From Lingula anatina (taxonomy: Eukaryota; Brachiopoda; Lingulata; Lingulida; Lingulidae), in assembly GCF_001039355.2 (NCBI RefSeq), contig NW_019773781.1, positions 66,941 through 125,372 of the forward strand: a DNA stretch of 58,432 bases, given 5' to 3'. Positions within the stretch are counted from its first letter, which is position 1. Every line of letters begins with the position of its first letter. A program made the position numbers and the translations under genes. Positions 44,866 through 56,099 of the stretch are shown piece after piece. The notes below the pieces were generated by a model. That model did no database searches, had not been told where the DNA came from, and worked only from the letters and a program-made list of their open reading frames with translations.

Positions 44866-47070
44866 TGAAATGTGGAGTAAAATCAACACGATGTCTAGAA
44901 AAGAACATTTAGACAATTCTGGTTGATAAGTGGTCACAACTATATTGGAATGGTTATGAATCTAGATAAATCACATTTACTTTCAAATGAAATTCATGCC
45001 AAAGCGAAATAAATCTGATAAGTTTGTGAAAGGGCGGGAAATTATAATTAAAAAAAAAAAAAAAAGATGTTGGCTCTATGGGTTAAAAAAACTAAATGTC
45101 TTTTATCAAATAATCACATTTCACCACACACAATATACACATAACATTATCACGTGACGTCTACGTAATTGATATTAAGCCCCATTTTACACTGGAATAC
45201 GACCTCTGTTCGTCTTTTCTACGACCCCAAATGTGGCCAGAACGCTCAATGGTCGCCAAAGCAAGAAAATCTTGTTTCAGTATATATTTTTCCGTGATCA
45301 TTTTGTGTTTTTGAACGACCAATTCTAAATTTTTCCTGTAAAACTACCAGCGACCTAGGCGGTCCTCGTCCTTTCTTCTTCCACTGAGCGATCTTGAAGC
45401 GACCAACATCCACGGCATTCTTTGTGCGATTGTTTTAAACATGTTCAAGACTTTGTGGCGACCATGGCGTTACCGGCGATGCATGACCGTTCTCTGTGCG
45501 ATCATAGAGGTCACCGTGCCTTCTTTGAGCGTCCAACAGCGACCTGGCCAGTTTCATGGTCGTCAACAGATGCACAAGGGACCCCGTCCAGTGTAAAAGG
45601 GTGTAAATCAAACATTTGTTAATACTTACGTAAAGTTGCTGGTGCCGTGGTGGTAGTGGTTGTGGTGGGCGTGGTGGTTGTGGTGGGCGTTGTAGTGGTT
45701 GTGGTGGGCGTTGTGGTGGTTGTGGTGGGCGTGTTGGTTGTTATGGGCGTGTTGGTTGTGGTAGGTGTGTCGGTCGTTATGGGCGTGTTGGTTGTTATGG
45801 GTGTGTTGGTTGTGGTAGGTGTGTCGGTTGTTATGGGCGCGGTAGTTGTGGTAGGCGTGTTGGTTGTTATGGGCGTGGTGGTTCTGGTAGGTGTATCGGT
45901 TGTTATGGGCGTGTCGGTTGTAATGGGCGTGTTGGTTGTTATGGGGTTGGTGGTTGTGGTAGGCGTGTTAGTTGTAATGGGCGTGTTGGTTGTTATGGGC
46001 GTGGTGGTTGTGGAAGGCGTTGTAGTGGTTGTGGTGGGCGTCATGGTAGTAGTGGTGGGCACTGTGTTGGAGCTTGTAGTTAGAATTGCTGCTGCTATAT
46101 AATTTGACTCAGTGCGGCCCTAAAATGCAAAAAAGTTAGTTTTATTGAATATACATCTGGACCTTTGAGATAGCCTTAACTCATTTCCTAGTGATAAATA
46201 TCTGGCTGACCGTCATTGTTTTGATCCCAATGGGTGAAATGCCGCAAAAATATATCTCTTGATTCTTGGACGATATATCGCGGCATTTTGCGAGGGTTTG
46301 GGTTTTCTCGGCTGCAGTATATTGCGATCATAATAGCAGAAAAATATTTAACGGACCATTCCCACAGATATTTGGATCGATCTCCCTGAGATCTCCCTGG
46401 GGAGACTCAATTTATAACTGTTAACTTGACCGGTTTAAGTGTCTGTCACTCCTAGTAAAGCTGTTAGGGGGAATTATCTTTACCCTAGCTGATTCGCATG
46501 GGAACCCAGTCTTATTGTTTACTCAGTCCTTGCCCCAAAAAAATTGCATTCATACATCTATTTCGTCTATCCCATTAATAATATTATATTCCCGTTCACG
46601 TTATTGCAATCCCTCCTTTATATAATAAAAAGTAGATAACACATATCTTTCAAAAAAAACTTTATGTTGCAATTTCTTTCTCTTTCTCTCTCTCTTTCTC
46701 TCTCTCGTTCAAACTAAAATGGCAAAAACAGAAAAGATAACGATTTTCTTACCGATGTGTAGTAGACGCAGTTTTCTCCCATCGTTGATGAGCTTTTATC
46801 AAGCATCTGAGACGACATCTCACACTTTCCTGTTGTCTCGTCAAAGGCTACAGAGACGCAGGCGGGGAGATTAATGCACTCTTTAACGCAGCACAATTTG
46901 CACCCTGCATCAACATCGGCATACTGCACAGAAAGGTCGTAATAATCCAGATTCCGTGGACATATTTTCTTAGGTTGTTTTTTGAAGGTGACACACTTGT
47001 CGCATGTCTTAACCTGGTTGAAATGTCCTATAACTGTTAACACCACGAAAATGTATCCGATTCTTGCCAT
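44627..47070 (-). CDS. Gene E: secreted PAN/apple - Thr-rich mucin - CBM14-like protein
   Basis: Three coding exons on the minus strand: 47070-46753, 46119-45630 and 44799-44627. Phases are 0 and 1 and join cleanly, giving 326 residues. Exon 1 encodes a signal peptide (MARIGYIFVVLTVIGHF) and a PAN/apple-like module with CKLCCVKEC and ACVSVAFDETTGKCEMS, the usual ending of that fold. Exon 2 is almost wholly a Thr/Pro repeat built from TTTTP, TTNTP and TTDTP units, expected to be heavily O-glycosylated. Exon 3 is a compact Cys-rich module (TYCLCNGNTPVQNSC, then CVPPDFNC) matching the C-terminal half of a type-2 chitin-binding module. This order suggests a mucus or matrix protein joining glycan and chitin binding. 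Start chosen as the first ATG with a signal peptide. Repeat number in exon 2 probably varies between individuals. Confidence 0.86.
44811..44864. repeat. (AAT)n microsatellite next to exon 3 of gene E
   Basis: TAA triplets end 12 nt from the exon 3 acceptor on the gene strand, so they occupy the usual place of the polypyrimidine tract; only ATCCCACCCCAG separates them from the exon. Confidence 0.95.
45180..45602. mobile_element. MITE-like element in intron 2 of gene E
   Basis: The left end CCCATTTTACACTGGAATAC is mirrored by the right end GTCCAGTGTAAAAGGGT, about 423 bp. The interior is rich in GCGACC/ACGACC motifs. It stops about 27 nt from the exon 2 donor of gene E. Confidence 0.7.
45645..46062 (-). 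repeat. Coding minisatellite in gene E exon 2
   Basis: In the gene direction, 24- to 30-nt units of the kind ACC-ACA-ACC-xx-CCC encode Thr-rich repeats. The opposite strand therefore shows a long Val/Gly open frame with no biological meaning. Confidence 0.9.
46354..46513. mobile_element. Foldback element, family 2 copy 3 (partial)
   Basis: CCATTCCCACAGATATTTGG at the left, GATTCGCATGGGAACCCAGTC at the right. Shortened and diverged compared with 6173-6433. Lies in intron 1 of gene E. Confidence 0.45.
46674..46707. repeat. CT-rich simple repeat
   Basis: TTCTTTCTCTTTCTCTCTCT tract in intron 1 of gene E, close to the exon 1 donor. Confidence 0.85.
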
Positions 47071-47632
47071 CGTGTTCTTTGTGTAAATTCTTCACCGATT
47101 TTACAAAGGCAATATGTTTTTAAAATTTCCTCTTACACTGTGTCCTCGCCTTTTAAAGAGGAAAACCCACGTTTTTACAATCGGCTAGATGATTTGGCTA
47201 TTTCCTAATGACATTTACTAGGATTGCTTTTACATGGACGTGTAGTTTTACAGCTGGTATTAAATGTTCACTGTTTTAATACATCCACATGAAGCCTTTC
47301 TCATACGCAGTTCAGGGAAGCGTCTGTAAACCTAAATTTAACGCCCAAGCATGAACTGTTCTCTATGTCTAGTTAAACGGCACTGAAATCTGTTGCCCCC
47401 ATTTAATCCTTGGGTGATGATGCTGACAGGTTTGAACAACTCAGAGTAAATAACAAATCAATGTAGTAAATTGTTTCAGGTGATCACTTCCCGCCGTATT
47501 CGTGCATTCTGTGTATTTACATTTTTTACCGCAATGTATTTGTCCGGAAGCCGCCTTCGAGGCAAACAAGCGAGTAAATAAGCGAATGTGTAAACATGCG
47601 AGTGTGAGCTCCAATTTTGAGCACCACCAACC

Positions 47633-49060
47633 TTAACCCTCAAGTGACCGAGTGGGGTCATTTACGACCCCAACCATATGATTTAATGTGCCGTCTCTTT
47701 ATTTTTTATTCGAATTTTATTTCCTTGCATGAGTTTGTCAGTCTACTAATCCTACACACTTTCATAGTTTTTTGTAGGGATCAATCAATTAGTATGGCGT
47801 ATACATCACAAACTCTTGTGGGGTCATTTATGACCCCAAAGAGAAGCATTGGCTTTTAAATATTAGTTTTTAAATTTTATTCAAATGTTTTGCCCAAGCA
47901 ACACTGACAGGGAAATGTCACATGCACGTGTTCATGCAACCAGCCAGTGTGCCCAAAACATAGGCACAAATAAGTGGTTTGTGAAGATTGTGCTTGAAGT
48001 GTTACTAACAGTGCATCGCTGAATCTAATTTCAGTAGCTTTGTTGGAACGTGTTCTCATAATTGGGTCTCTCATTACAATTTTCGGGTATTTTGGAAATC
48101 TAAAGAATTCTGTCAACATCATATTATACATATATTAACAAATTGTTTGTGTGGATTTTGTTTTATACACAGATGTGGTAGTAACATACATGTAGGTTGA
48201 TTGAATGTGTTCTGAGTAGTATGACTTCCTTACCAGCATTAGGGTATTCCCTACTCAGCAAGTCAGCTAATTGTTCTTATTGAAGTAAGCAGGACATAAA
48301 TCAAAATATTTTTACTCAAAGTAATTTTGTAATGTACTTTTTATGTACAGACACAGATGTTTAATTTAATTTTTCACATATTGGCATTTTCAAGGTGTGA
48401 CTTTAAAGTTCCATGATCTTGAAGACTTTTGCTTGTCACATTTTCTGAATGTCCATGTTACTAATATTTTATTAATAACATTTGATTGTCATTATGCTGT
48501 TAAACATTATGTAATGTTGCATCAAAATTTGAAGAAACCCCTATTTTTGGCACTGCTCCTATGATGACCATTTAAGGGAAATCATGTCACTTACTGTTCT
48601 CAAACTTACAGGAAAGAAACATGGGTCTAACATACAGCTTCAATAGGCAACGCAGTCTGTTTGGTAAATTTTTCTGGCAATTTAACAGTTTTTTGTGAAA
48701 ATTTAATTTTTCACTTATTTGCATCTTTATTTTCTGTTCTTTGTCTGTGCATTTGACAGCTTTGCTGCCTTGTTTCATTTACTGTGGCAAATAAAAAGAG
48801 AAATATTTCTGCAAGTAGAAACTGACAAGGACTGTCTAAATATCGGTGTAATGTTGTTCTTAAAATCTGTGCTTGGTTATTTCATGCAATAAAAGTATTA
48901 TTACCAAATACTTATTACATTAGATCATTATAAAATACTTATCTTAAATCCTGGGAGTAGTATGGGTGTGATAAAGCCTCAACAGCTTTTTATAATAAGG
49001 ATCCCTGTACAGAGCACAATGGGGTCATAGATGACCCCACTTGGTCATTTCAGTCAGTAA
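47633..49060 (-). mobile_element. Decayed piggyBac-like element
   Basis: The left end TTAACCCTCAAGTGACCGAG has the TTAACCCT start typical of piggyBac ends, followed by the palindrome GGGGTCATTTACGACCCC. The right end mirrors it as GGGGTCATAGATGACCCCAC then TTGGTCATTTCAGTCAGTAA. Another GGGGTCATTTATGACCCC lies at 47820. A minus-strand frame near the left end (48131-47877) has a Cys/His-rich C-terminus with TYLCLCFGHTGWLHEH and PCQCC, as expected for a transposase tail, but the rest is not readable. About 1.4 kb, presumably inactive. Confidence 0.65.
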
Positions 49061-49351
49061 AATAGCTTGGTCTAAGAAGGGAAAATACCAAACAGAAAGT
49101 CTGTCCCTTTATTCTTTCTCCTCTCCTAGCAGAGATAGTTGCGTTATTTGTTGTGCAATGAAGCTGTTGTTTTGGATAACTGTTACTAGTAATATTTAGT
49201 CTACCTTTGATTTATTATTTATTTATGTATTTATTTTATTTTATTTTATTTTTGCGAATTCGTGGAAATAACCTCGTGTTGAGCACGGCTTGCTAAAAAA
49301 AAATTTAAAAAAGAGACGAAGGAGCTTATCGACTCCCAGGTTTGTTTACAG

Positions 49352-49807
49352 AGGCTTTTATTTGTGCTTCCACCAACCAAGGCAGGGCAACCCCCATTCC
49401 TACCCAATATGCTACACCCGCAGGCTCTAACATCCGCTTTGGAAGAATTCACGCGCAAGGTGAGAATCATGACATTGACGCGATATGTCATATTTTAAGC
49501 ACCCTGTGTTTCCGAGATTATTTGAAAGCTCATCTCTATGTTAGCTTACCCCAGTGTAATACGGGGTACACTGTCATTGAAGGGTAATTTCCGATGATTT
49601 TCGAACCGTGAGGTGCTAAATATTAATCTTGTATTGATTTATATATTATATATTACAGTCTATATTTTGCCGATAGATTTATTCTACCACCTGCAGCTTG
49701 GTTTGTGCATGGACCCCACCGTATTCCATTTCCTTTTGTCGATTATAGACTTCATTAAACCGAAACAAGATGAAGATAAACCCATTCCAGCCGGAGTCAA
49801 AGACTAA
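49352..49807 (+). CDS. Hypothetical 3' part of a gene, two exon-like segments
   Basis: Segment 1 (49352-49459) follows GTTTGTTTACAG and ends at a good donor CAAG|GTGAGA. Segment 2 (49677-49807) follows TATTTTGCCGATAG and ends at a TAA. They join in phase 1 with an open frame: AFICASTNQGRATPIPTQYA and more, then DLFYHLQLGLCMDPTVFHFL, ending KPIPAGVKD. The second segment has a hydrophobic stretch, then a charged tail. I recognise no family, and no start exon is seen upstream where the piggyBac-like element lies. It could be chance. Confidence 0.28.
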
Positions 49808-50292
49808 CCACACACCCTGTTAATGACACGTAGAAAGAGAAGCCTTCAACAGGTGCGGGAAGTCTCGCGTGGCACATGAATTAAACATTTTATACAAACA
49901 AGGTTTTATACTTTTTCATGCGTCAATGAACTGACAAGCTCGTTCAGGTCTTTGATTGAGTTACTGTATACGTTAATCCATAGTTTTGTTAAGTGTGGGT
50001 TTTGAGTGAAAATCAATTAGGTATACTGCAATGTCATGCAGACAGAAAATAAGATCCCACTTACACTTTCAAGAATTTCTAGAGGACAAACCGATTATCC
50101 GCTTTACCAAACTGTAGTCTATAAAATGTAATGTTTAAACATGTTATGGTCAAGGTTGTACACAACTGCAGCACCTCCTACCATAGAATTGGTTCCTATT
50201 AACTTTATCTCCAATTTTGATTTAAAAAATGATCAATTTAGTGTGGACAGAATAAGGGAATAAAATGCACCAGAATCTCGTAAATGTTCACT

Positions 50293-50607
50293 TTAAATGT
50301 TCACTCCATGGTAATTTTCCCGCCAAGGTGAATTAAAGACAATCTCTCCTCGCGTTGAAAATGAATCCCACTCAGTCATATTGACGTCCTTTTGAGCTTC
50401 TGATATTTCCCAATTCAGTCTCATTATACACTTAAACCCTTTGGATATAAGTTTATCTGAAGCGTACTTTGTGGCGTTATAATATTTTAAGCCTCCTTCA
50501 AGGACCTTGGGTAGCCATCGCCAGCTTGCAGCATCTGTATTATTCACGTGCTGGGCCTTGTTATATAACACCCCGCCATTTTCTTGTGTGAAAACGAGGC
50601 AATGCAC
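50293..50607 (-). pseudogene. Unrecognised open frame, possibly an exon or pseudogene
   Basis: A 104-codon frame on the minus strand with protein-like composition (SWRWLPKVLEGGLKYYNATK, KCIMRLNWEISEAQKDVNM). It lacks a good start. AAAATGGCGGGG near its beginning looks like a start but is out of frame and stops after 11 codons, which could mean a frameshift. No domain is recognised. Alternatives are an internal exon or chance. Confidence 0.28.
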
Positions 50608-51612
50608 GTGACGGCAGATGTCGTTACTTAGACCGGTCAGTCATTTTAAACTAGAGTATTAAATTTAAAATGGAATAAAACATCCAATCCAAATGAAGGG
50701 ACGGGTCAAGTTGTATAATTAGGGAGTAACAAAAAGTGCTCTTTTCCGCAGGGGAAATGATTTGTACTGGAAAACACCAAGAAGTGTTCCTTTAAGCTAG
50801 ATCAATGCTGCTTTAAAAATTAGTTATCATTTTATACAGAGTATATTTTTTGTTCTGAAAGCTTTTAATGGTCTACATTAAAAGTGTGTATCCAGGCAGA
50901 CGAGATGGGTTCATAGTCCTCAAGAGGGATACCCCATGATTCATGAAATGGAGAACGACTGTCAGAAAGATGTGAGAGAAACTGCGTGCAGCTTTGTCAA
51001 ATTATGTTTGTAGATAATAGAGCGAATAGCAGGACAATGTAACAATATCAAGCAGGCTTCTTTCAATTTCTAGTTATTTTCAATTAATCATTTCTCTGAA
51101 ACCTCTTAATCCTGACTGACGTAACTGGCAACATCTGGGAAGTTGATCTAAATAAGTAAAAGACAATTTCTGACAAACATTTGACAAAACCCTTACCGAA
51201 AATGCGCTCGTTTATCATGTTAATACCGCCATTGTATAACCTAGACCGCATTCAGAACAGCAAATTTATAGATTCGTGAATCAAATATGGCGACCCCCCA
51301 AATAGCTTGCCACTTAATTCCCGATAAGACACTGAATAAATTCCTGACGGGGATTACGCAACAAGCATTCAAGTGGGTACGCTATATTTGATCCGCGGAT
51401 CTTTTTGTCCGCTGTTCTGAATGTGTTCCTAGAAGTTTACGCCACATCCAGCACATATAAGTCCTACTGGTAGATCGGGCAGGTGTTGAGATGGTCATAA
51501 TTTGGTGGAAGCTCTCTCAAAAGTTTTTTTTTTTTTTTTATGCCATCACAGGTGAGTATTTTCAAAATAAATTCATACTGCATAACATTGGACTCGAAAG
51601 AATTAAGTATAA

Positions 51613-52544
51613 CAAAAAAAAAAAAAAAAAAAAAGAGAGAGAAATAAAACAGCTATGTCTCTATAGACAACAGGTCTAAAATATCTTTCTTAATTTCCTG
51701 CTTTTTTTGCAATTAATTGATTCCCCTTTGTCTTGAACTTTTTTACTTTAGTATCAAAGAAAACATCTGAAAAAGCCAAACATTTTTCAAATCAATATGT
51801 TGATATAAAAAAGCGGGCCAAATGTTGATATGGGCCTATTGTGTGAACTATTGTGGATAGAAATCTTTGGGTTAAATATTTGCCAAAGTCAAATTGATCA
51901 CATTCATTTGTAAAACAAGAGTTTATTCGATACCCACCGCTAATTACAAGAAAACTGCACGGAACGTGCAGATGGGATTTTGGTCTAGAACGAACCATAT
52001 GGATTTTCATTAGGATCATGTTTCTTGTCTTTATGTATAAAAGTCCAAAGTTTTGTTAGTCATAAGGACAACTTTTNAAAAAAAAAAAAAAAAAAAAAAA
52101 AGAGAGAAATAAAACAGCTATGTCTCTATAGACAACAGGTCTAAAATATCTTTCTTAATTTCCTGCCTTTTTTTTTCAATTAATTGATTCCCCTTTGTCT
52201 TGAACTTTTTTACTTTAGTATCAAAGAAAACATCTGAAAAAGCCAAACATTTATCAAATCAATATGTTGATATGAGAGAGCGGGCCAAATGTTGATATGG
52301 GCCTATTGTGTCAACTATTGTGAAAAGAAGTCTTTGGGTTAAGTATTTGCCAAAGTCAAACATGAATTAATCACATTCATATGTAAAACAAGAGTTTATT
52401 CAATACCCACCGCTAATTAGTACAAAACTGGACGGAATGTGCAGATGAAAATTGGTCTAGAACAAGCCATATTGATTTTCATTAGGAACATTTCTAGTGT
52501 CTTTTTGTATAAAAGTCCAAAGTTTTGTTAGTAATAAGGACAAC
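51613..52544. repeat. Tandem duplication, two ~465-bp units joined at a poly-A/N
   Basis: Unit 1 (51613-52075) and unit 2 (52078-52544) both start with a long A-run and AGAGAGAAATAAAACAGCTA and end GTTAGTxATAAGGACAACT. They differ by scattered substitutions and small indels. The single N at 52077 sits on the join, so two haplotypes placed in series is a real possibility. Confidence 0.85.
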
Positions 52545-52559
52545 TGATGTCTGTTTTAA

Positions 52560-53417
52560 TAGTCAATTAAATATTTTGCAAGTGTATTGCTCTGCCTTTT
52601 GGGAAAGACTGTCTTTTTATTTCTTTATTTTTGATGTAATCTCATCAAAATTTGTGATTGGTACGAAGTCAAGATTTCCTCCAACTTGCCAAGTTTCATC
52701 CAGTTCAGGTAATTGATTATTAATAAATTTGTGGGTGCTTGAAACATTGACCGTTCAACACACTTAAAAATCCTATTGACGCGCCGGGACTGTGGATAGG
52801 CAATTCAGGGATGTTCTAGATTTACTCTAAGTGTCTCCTTATAAACGGGCTGTCAAGCTACAATACTATGAAGCACTGCATGACATAGGTACTTATTAAC
52901 GAGTGTTTAGTAAAACTAAACTATCACAGAGATAAATGCCCACATAAACACGTCCGGAAAATATTTTAAATTTCAAAAGTGGAAGACAAATATGTTGTAA
53001 CACAGTGTCAAGTTTACAAGAGGTTCTGTTTACCGAAATGTTCATTTTACATCTCGGTAGGGGAGTAGTGCTCACAGATCATTAAGTGCTCGCATATATT
53101 TAGCCCATGAGTGACGTTTTTCATTAAGACTGTTTGACCTTTTGCAAGTGGGAAAACAGCGATAAGATTCTCTCATACCTTGAAGAACGGTGAACAGGTT
53201 CAGCGTTAATTCCCACCGCCACGCCAAGTCTGCAGTAGTTAGAATTAAGCATATTATTCCGAGTGGGTAATTATTGTAAATATAACATGGTTCTCAAAAG
53301 TTAAAGACTTTAAAAACAGAATATTGCAATTCAATTGTATTGTAATAATTGGGAGTGCTCGCACGTATGAAATTGTTGTGTATGTTTTTTTTTTTCGCAC
53401 TCCTAGGCTAGAATTGC

Positions 53418-53500
<83 letters not shown>

Positions 53501-54576
53501 TATATCTCCGCTAACGCATCCGTGTACATGGAGCAGCTCTCAAGAAGCAATGTCATATTTACAGTGCCAAACTTTGGCACCTTCAAAAATATAGAGAATG
53601 ATACATGTGTAAGCTAATATACACACCTCGCCATTCATGGCACTGTTTCATATGAAAGTTGGGCAGAGGATTTCAACTGTTCCAGAGGCAGTATGATACA
53701 TGTTTACTGTGGTTGGCACTACCCTAACGATTGTATACATGACTTGTGAAACGCCTTCACAAATTGGTTTATCTTATAAAGGTTGAAATGCGAACTTACG
53801 TGATGTCAGGACGGGAATCTTAATGGCAGATAAGCATAATTTTAATAGGTTATGTACCAAAATTGGTGTTATTTTTTAATACTTTAAGTATGTCATTATC
53901 GTTGCATATGAACACATTGCAATGTTATAAAGCGCTGGATGCTTGTTTTTGTTTTGTTTTGTTTTTATTTATTTATTTATTTTTATTTATTACTCTCTTG
54001 ACTTTAATCATTTTACTTTCTCCTGTGCAAAGGACTTCTTTATCAAGGAAAGATATATTTTTCGGTCACGAAAACTTTATTAAATCTTATCATGCGGAAC
54101 GTTTTATTAAATAAAAAAAAATAAATAAAAAATAAAAATAAAATAAAAAAAACGAGAATTGTCAAGCAGGAATTAAGATTCTGTAAATCATAACATTTTC
54201 AAAAAATCTGTGGCCTTGTCCAAATATAAACAAATATAAATCTCTATTGGAATACGGCGCTTTAGTATGTAAAACGACGGTTCAAGCCAACTTGGATCCG
54301 ATAACGCTTTTGTAGTTGAATTACAGTTCAAATGTTTCAGGTGTGATCATATAGGAGAAAAGTCCGTTGGGAAAATAAAAATGTATGGCGCGCAGCATTG
54401 TCATTTGTTATTACACGGCTCCAGGATGTAAGAAGTATCTACTTGTAGTCACTTTACATCATGCAGAGAATGCCCGAAAGAAGACAACACACAAAACTGT
54501 GCTACAAACTTGGAACACATTTTAAAAACCGGCAGCGTGTCTATTTGTCGTGAGTCAGTTCTACGTGACAAGGTCC
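52560..54576. other. Intergenic, no gene seen
   Basis: AT-rich. Contains the long TA microsatellite and an A/T-rich patch at 54107-54152. No domain or reliable exon. Confidence 0.5.
53419..53497. repeat. (TA)n microsatellite, ~78 bp
   Basis: Uninterrupted TA dinucleotides. The Ile/Tyr frame across it is not a gene. Confidence 0.97.
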
Positions 54577-55459
54577 TTAATCTGTACCACAATAGGCAAC
54601 CGAGCACACAGGAGGCGCTGGTAGATAATACAGGAAGTATTCCCCGCAGTTGAGCACTTGAACATCCAAAGACCACCTGCAGCAATCACCAGACCTGTTT
54701 GCGCATGCCTTATGGTCGACAGCGTCATCTTCTGGTGTGGGGTAGGTGCCGTTTATCCACAATGTAACGTAGGTTCCGCAAGAATAGCTAGGCACGCACT
54801 ACAAAAATATAAAACAGAAAAAAGAACGATGCTCGTCACGGCCAATAGAAAGTTACGTCTTTGAATTGTCTATCTCAAAATTTTACGGGCATATTTAGTG
54901 CATATGTTTTGTAAAGAAAGTTCTGTTTTATTTATTCATTTGATTATGCTATTATTATTATTATTATTATAACTATTATTTGATTTAATGTCAGCAAATA
55001 GTCATCTTCAATTTTGTGAAATATCGACTAACAAACACGGTGGAAAATACCACTGACGGGCCCGGGCTCTGGATAGACAAATGAGGGAGGTCCTGGAATT
55101 ACTCTGACAAACCTCATCTGCGCTTAAGATTTAAATTTTGCCAGTTGTATTCAAAGTCTGACAGTACCTTGTCATGTTCTCGGTAGTGAACTAAATATTA
55201 CTGAAATCTATTGTATGATACATGTAGTCCGCACATTCCTTCTCTATGAGCGATTTCATTGTAACATTACCCCCCAAACACACACACACCCAACCTGCTG
55301 ATATTCTTACCCAGTTTGGCATTTTGGACCCGGCTGCCCCCGAGAACCGATACCACTGAGTAACCCAACCGTCCCTGTCACAGTGGGCCGGATCATCTAC
55401 AGCTAAAGAGAAGTTCACGTTTCTCCACCATTGGTTCAACACGGCGTACGAAGAACATG
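54577..55459 (-). CDS. Gene F (partial): D8C-domain protein, uromodulin/OIT3-like
   Basis: Two exons on the minus strand, 55459-55311 and 54798-54577, joined in phase 0. Together they encode about 123 residues forming one complete D8C domain. Exon a begins CSSYAVLNQWWRN and has HCDRDGWVTQWYRFSGAAG then KMPNW. Exon b continues CVPSYSCGTYVTLWINGTYP, then KACANRSGDCCRW, CGEYFLYYLPAPPVC and ends VAYCGTD at the stop. The eight C-terminal cysteines match the D8C pattern of uromodulin, GP2 and OIT3. No ZP or EGF domain follows, so the protein may be little more than a secreted D8C module. Exon a starts in phase 1, so at least one upstream exon is missing. A signal-peptide-like exon at 56037-55991 is close but ends in phase 2. 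Confidence 0.82.
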
Positions 55460-55796
55460 CTACAAAATGAGCATTAAAACATCAATTGATTGGAACCTTT
55501 TGGACACAAGAAGAGAATTTTCCTTATGCATTGTATTTTAAATTATTGTTAATTATATGGCATATTACTCAAAATGACTCCATTATTTAGAATCAATAAT
55601 AAAACACGATATTGATTTAAAAATCTGTAAAGGAGAAAAAAAAAAAAAGTGAATAAATCAGTGTTGAAAAAAATCTGTATTAAAACCCTTGTCATAGGCA
55701 TATATTTCAAACTTGGTTCTTATCCAAGAGAAACTGATGGTTCTAGATTAGACTAGCAACGTTTTCTTAGTTCTGCATAAATATTGGCTGTCGGAA

Positions 55797-55797
<1 letters not shown>

Positions 55798-55852
<55 letters not shown>
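55798..55852. repeat. (AAT)n microsatellite
   Basis: TAA triplets upstream of the gene F exons. AAT arrays also occur in introns of genes C and E. Confidence 0.95.
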
Positions 55853-55853
<1 letters not shown>

Positions 55854-55990
55854 GAAAGTTCCAAATGTGAGCAAATAGATGAGCAGAACATGAAGAAAGC
55901 AAAGAGAAATAAGAAGAGAATCAAAAGGAACTACAGGGTTAAGGTCGTGAAGGAAAAGGGGCATAAAGAATGCAACTTCAAGGAATTTAC

Positions 55991-56037
55991 TTGGCGAATG
56001 TTAAAAACGAGCACAAAGTGAGCGTGAGAAAAAACAT
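55991..56037 (-). other. Candidate signal-peptide exon for gene F
   Basis: ATG at 56037 encodes MFFLTLTLCSFLTFA followed by a GTAAAT donor, 47 nt in all, the same length as exon 1 of gene A. It ends in phase 2, while the next known exon needs phase 1, so direct splicing would break the frame. Either another small exon lies between or this is not the true start. Confidence 0.3.
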
Positions 56038-56099
56038 GACCAAATTGCTCACATTACTTTCTGGGAATTATGTTATTTCTATGATTTCAAGCATAACAA

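Noticed and set aside
44530-44937. Minus-strand frame with poly-Ile across gene E exon 3
   Set aside because: Wrong frame across the AAT repeat; the correct exon is 44799-44627 in the Cys-rich frame.
45647-46102. 151-codon Val/Gly open frame on the plus strand
   Set aside because: It is the complement of the Thr/Pro minisatellite of gene E, which is supported by flanking exons, splice phases and domain content.
53324-53617. 97-codon frame with long Tyr-Ile run
   Set aside because: Created by the TA microsatellite.
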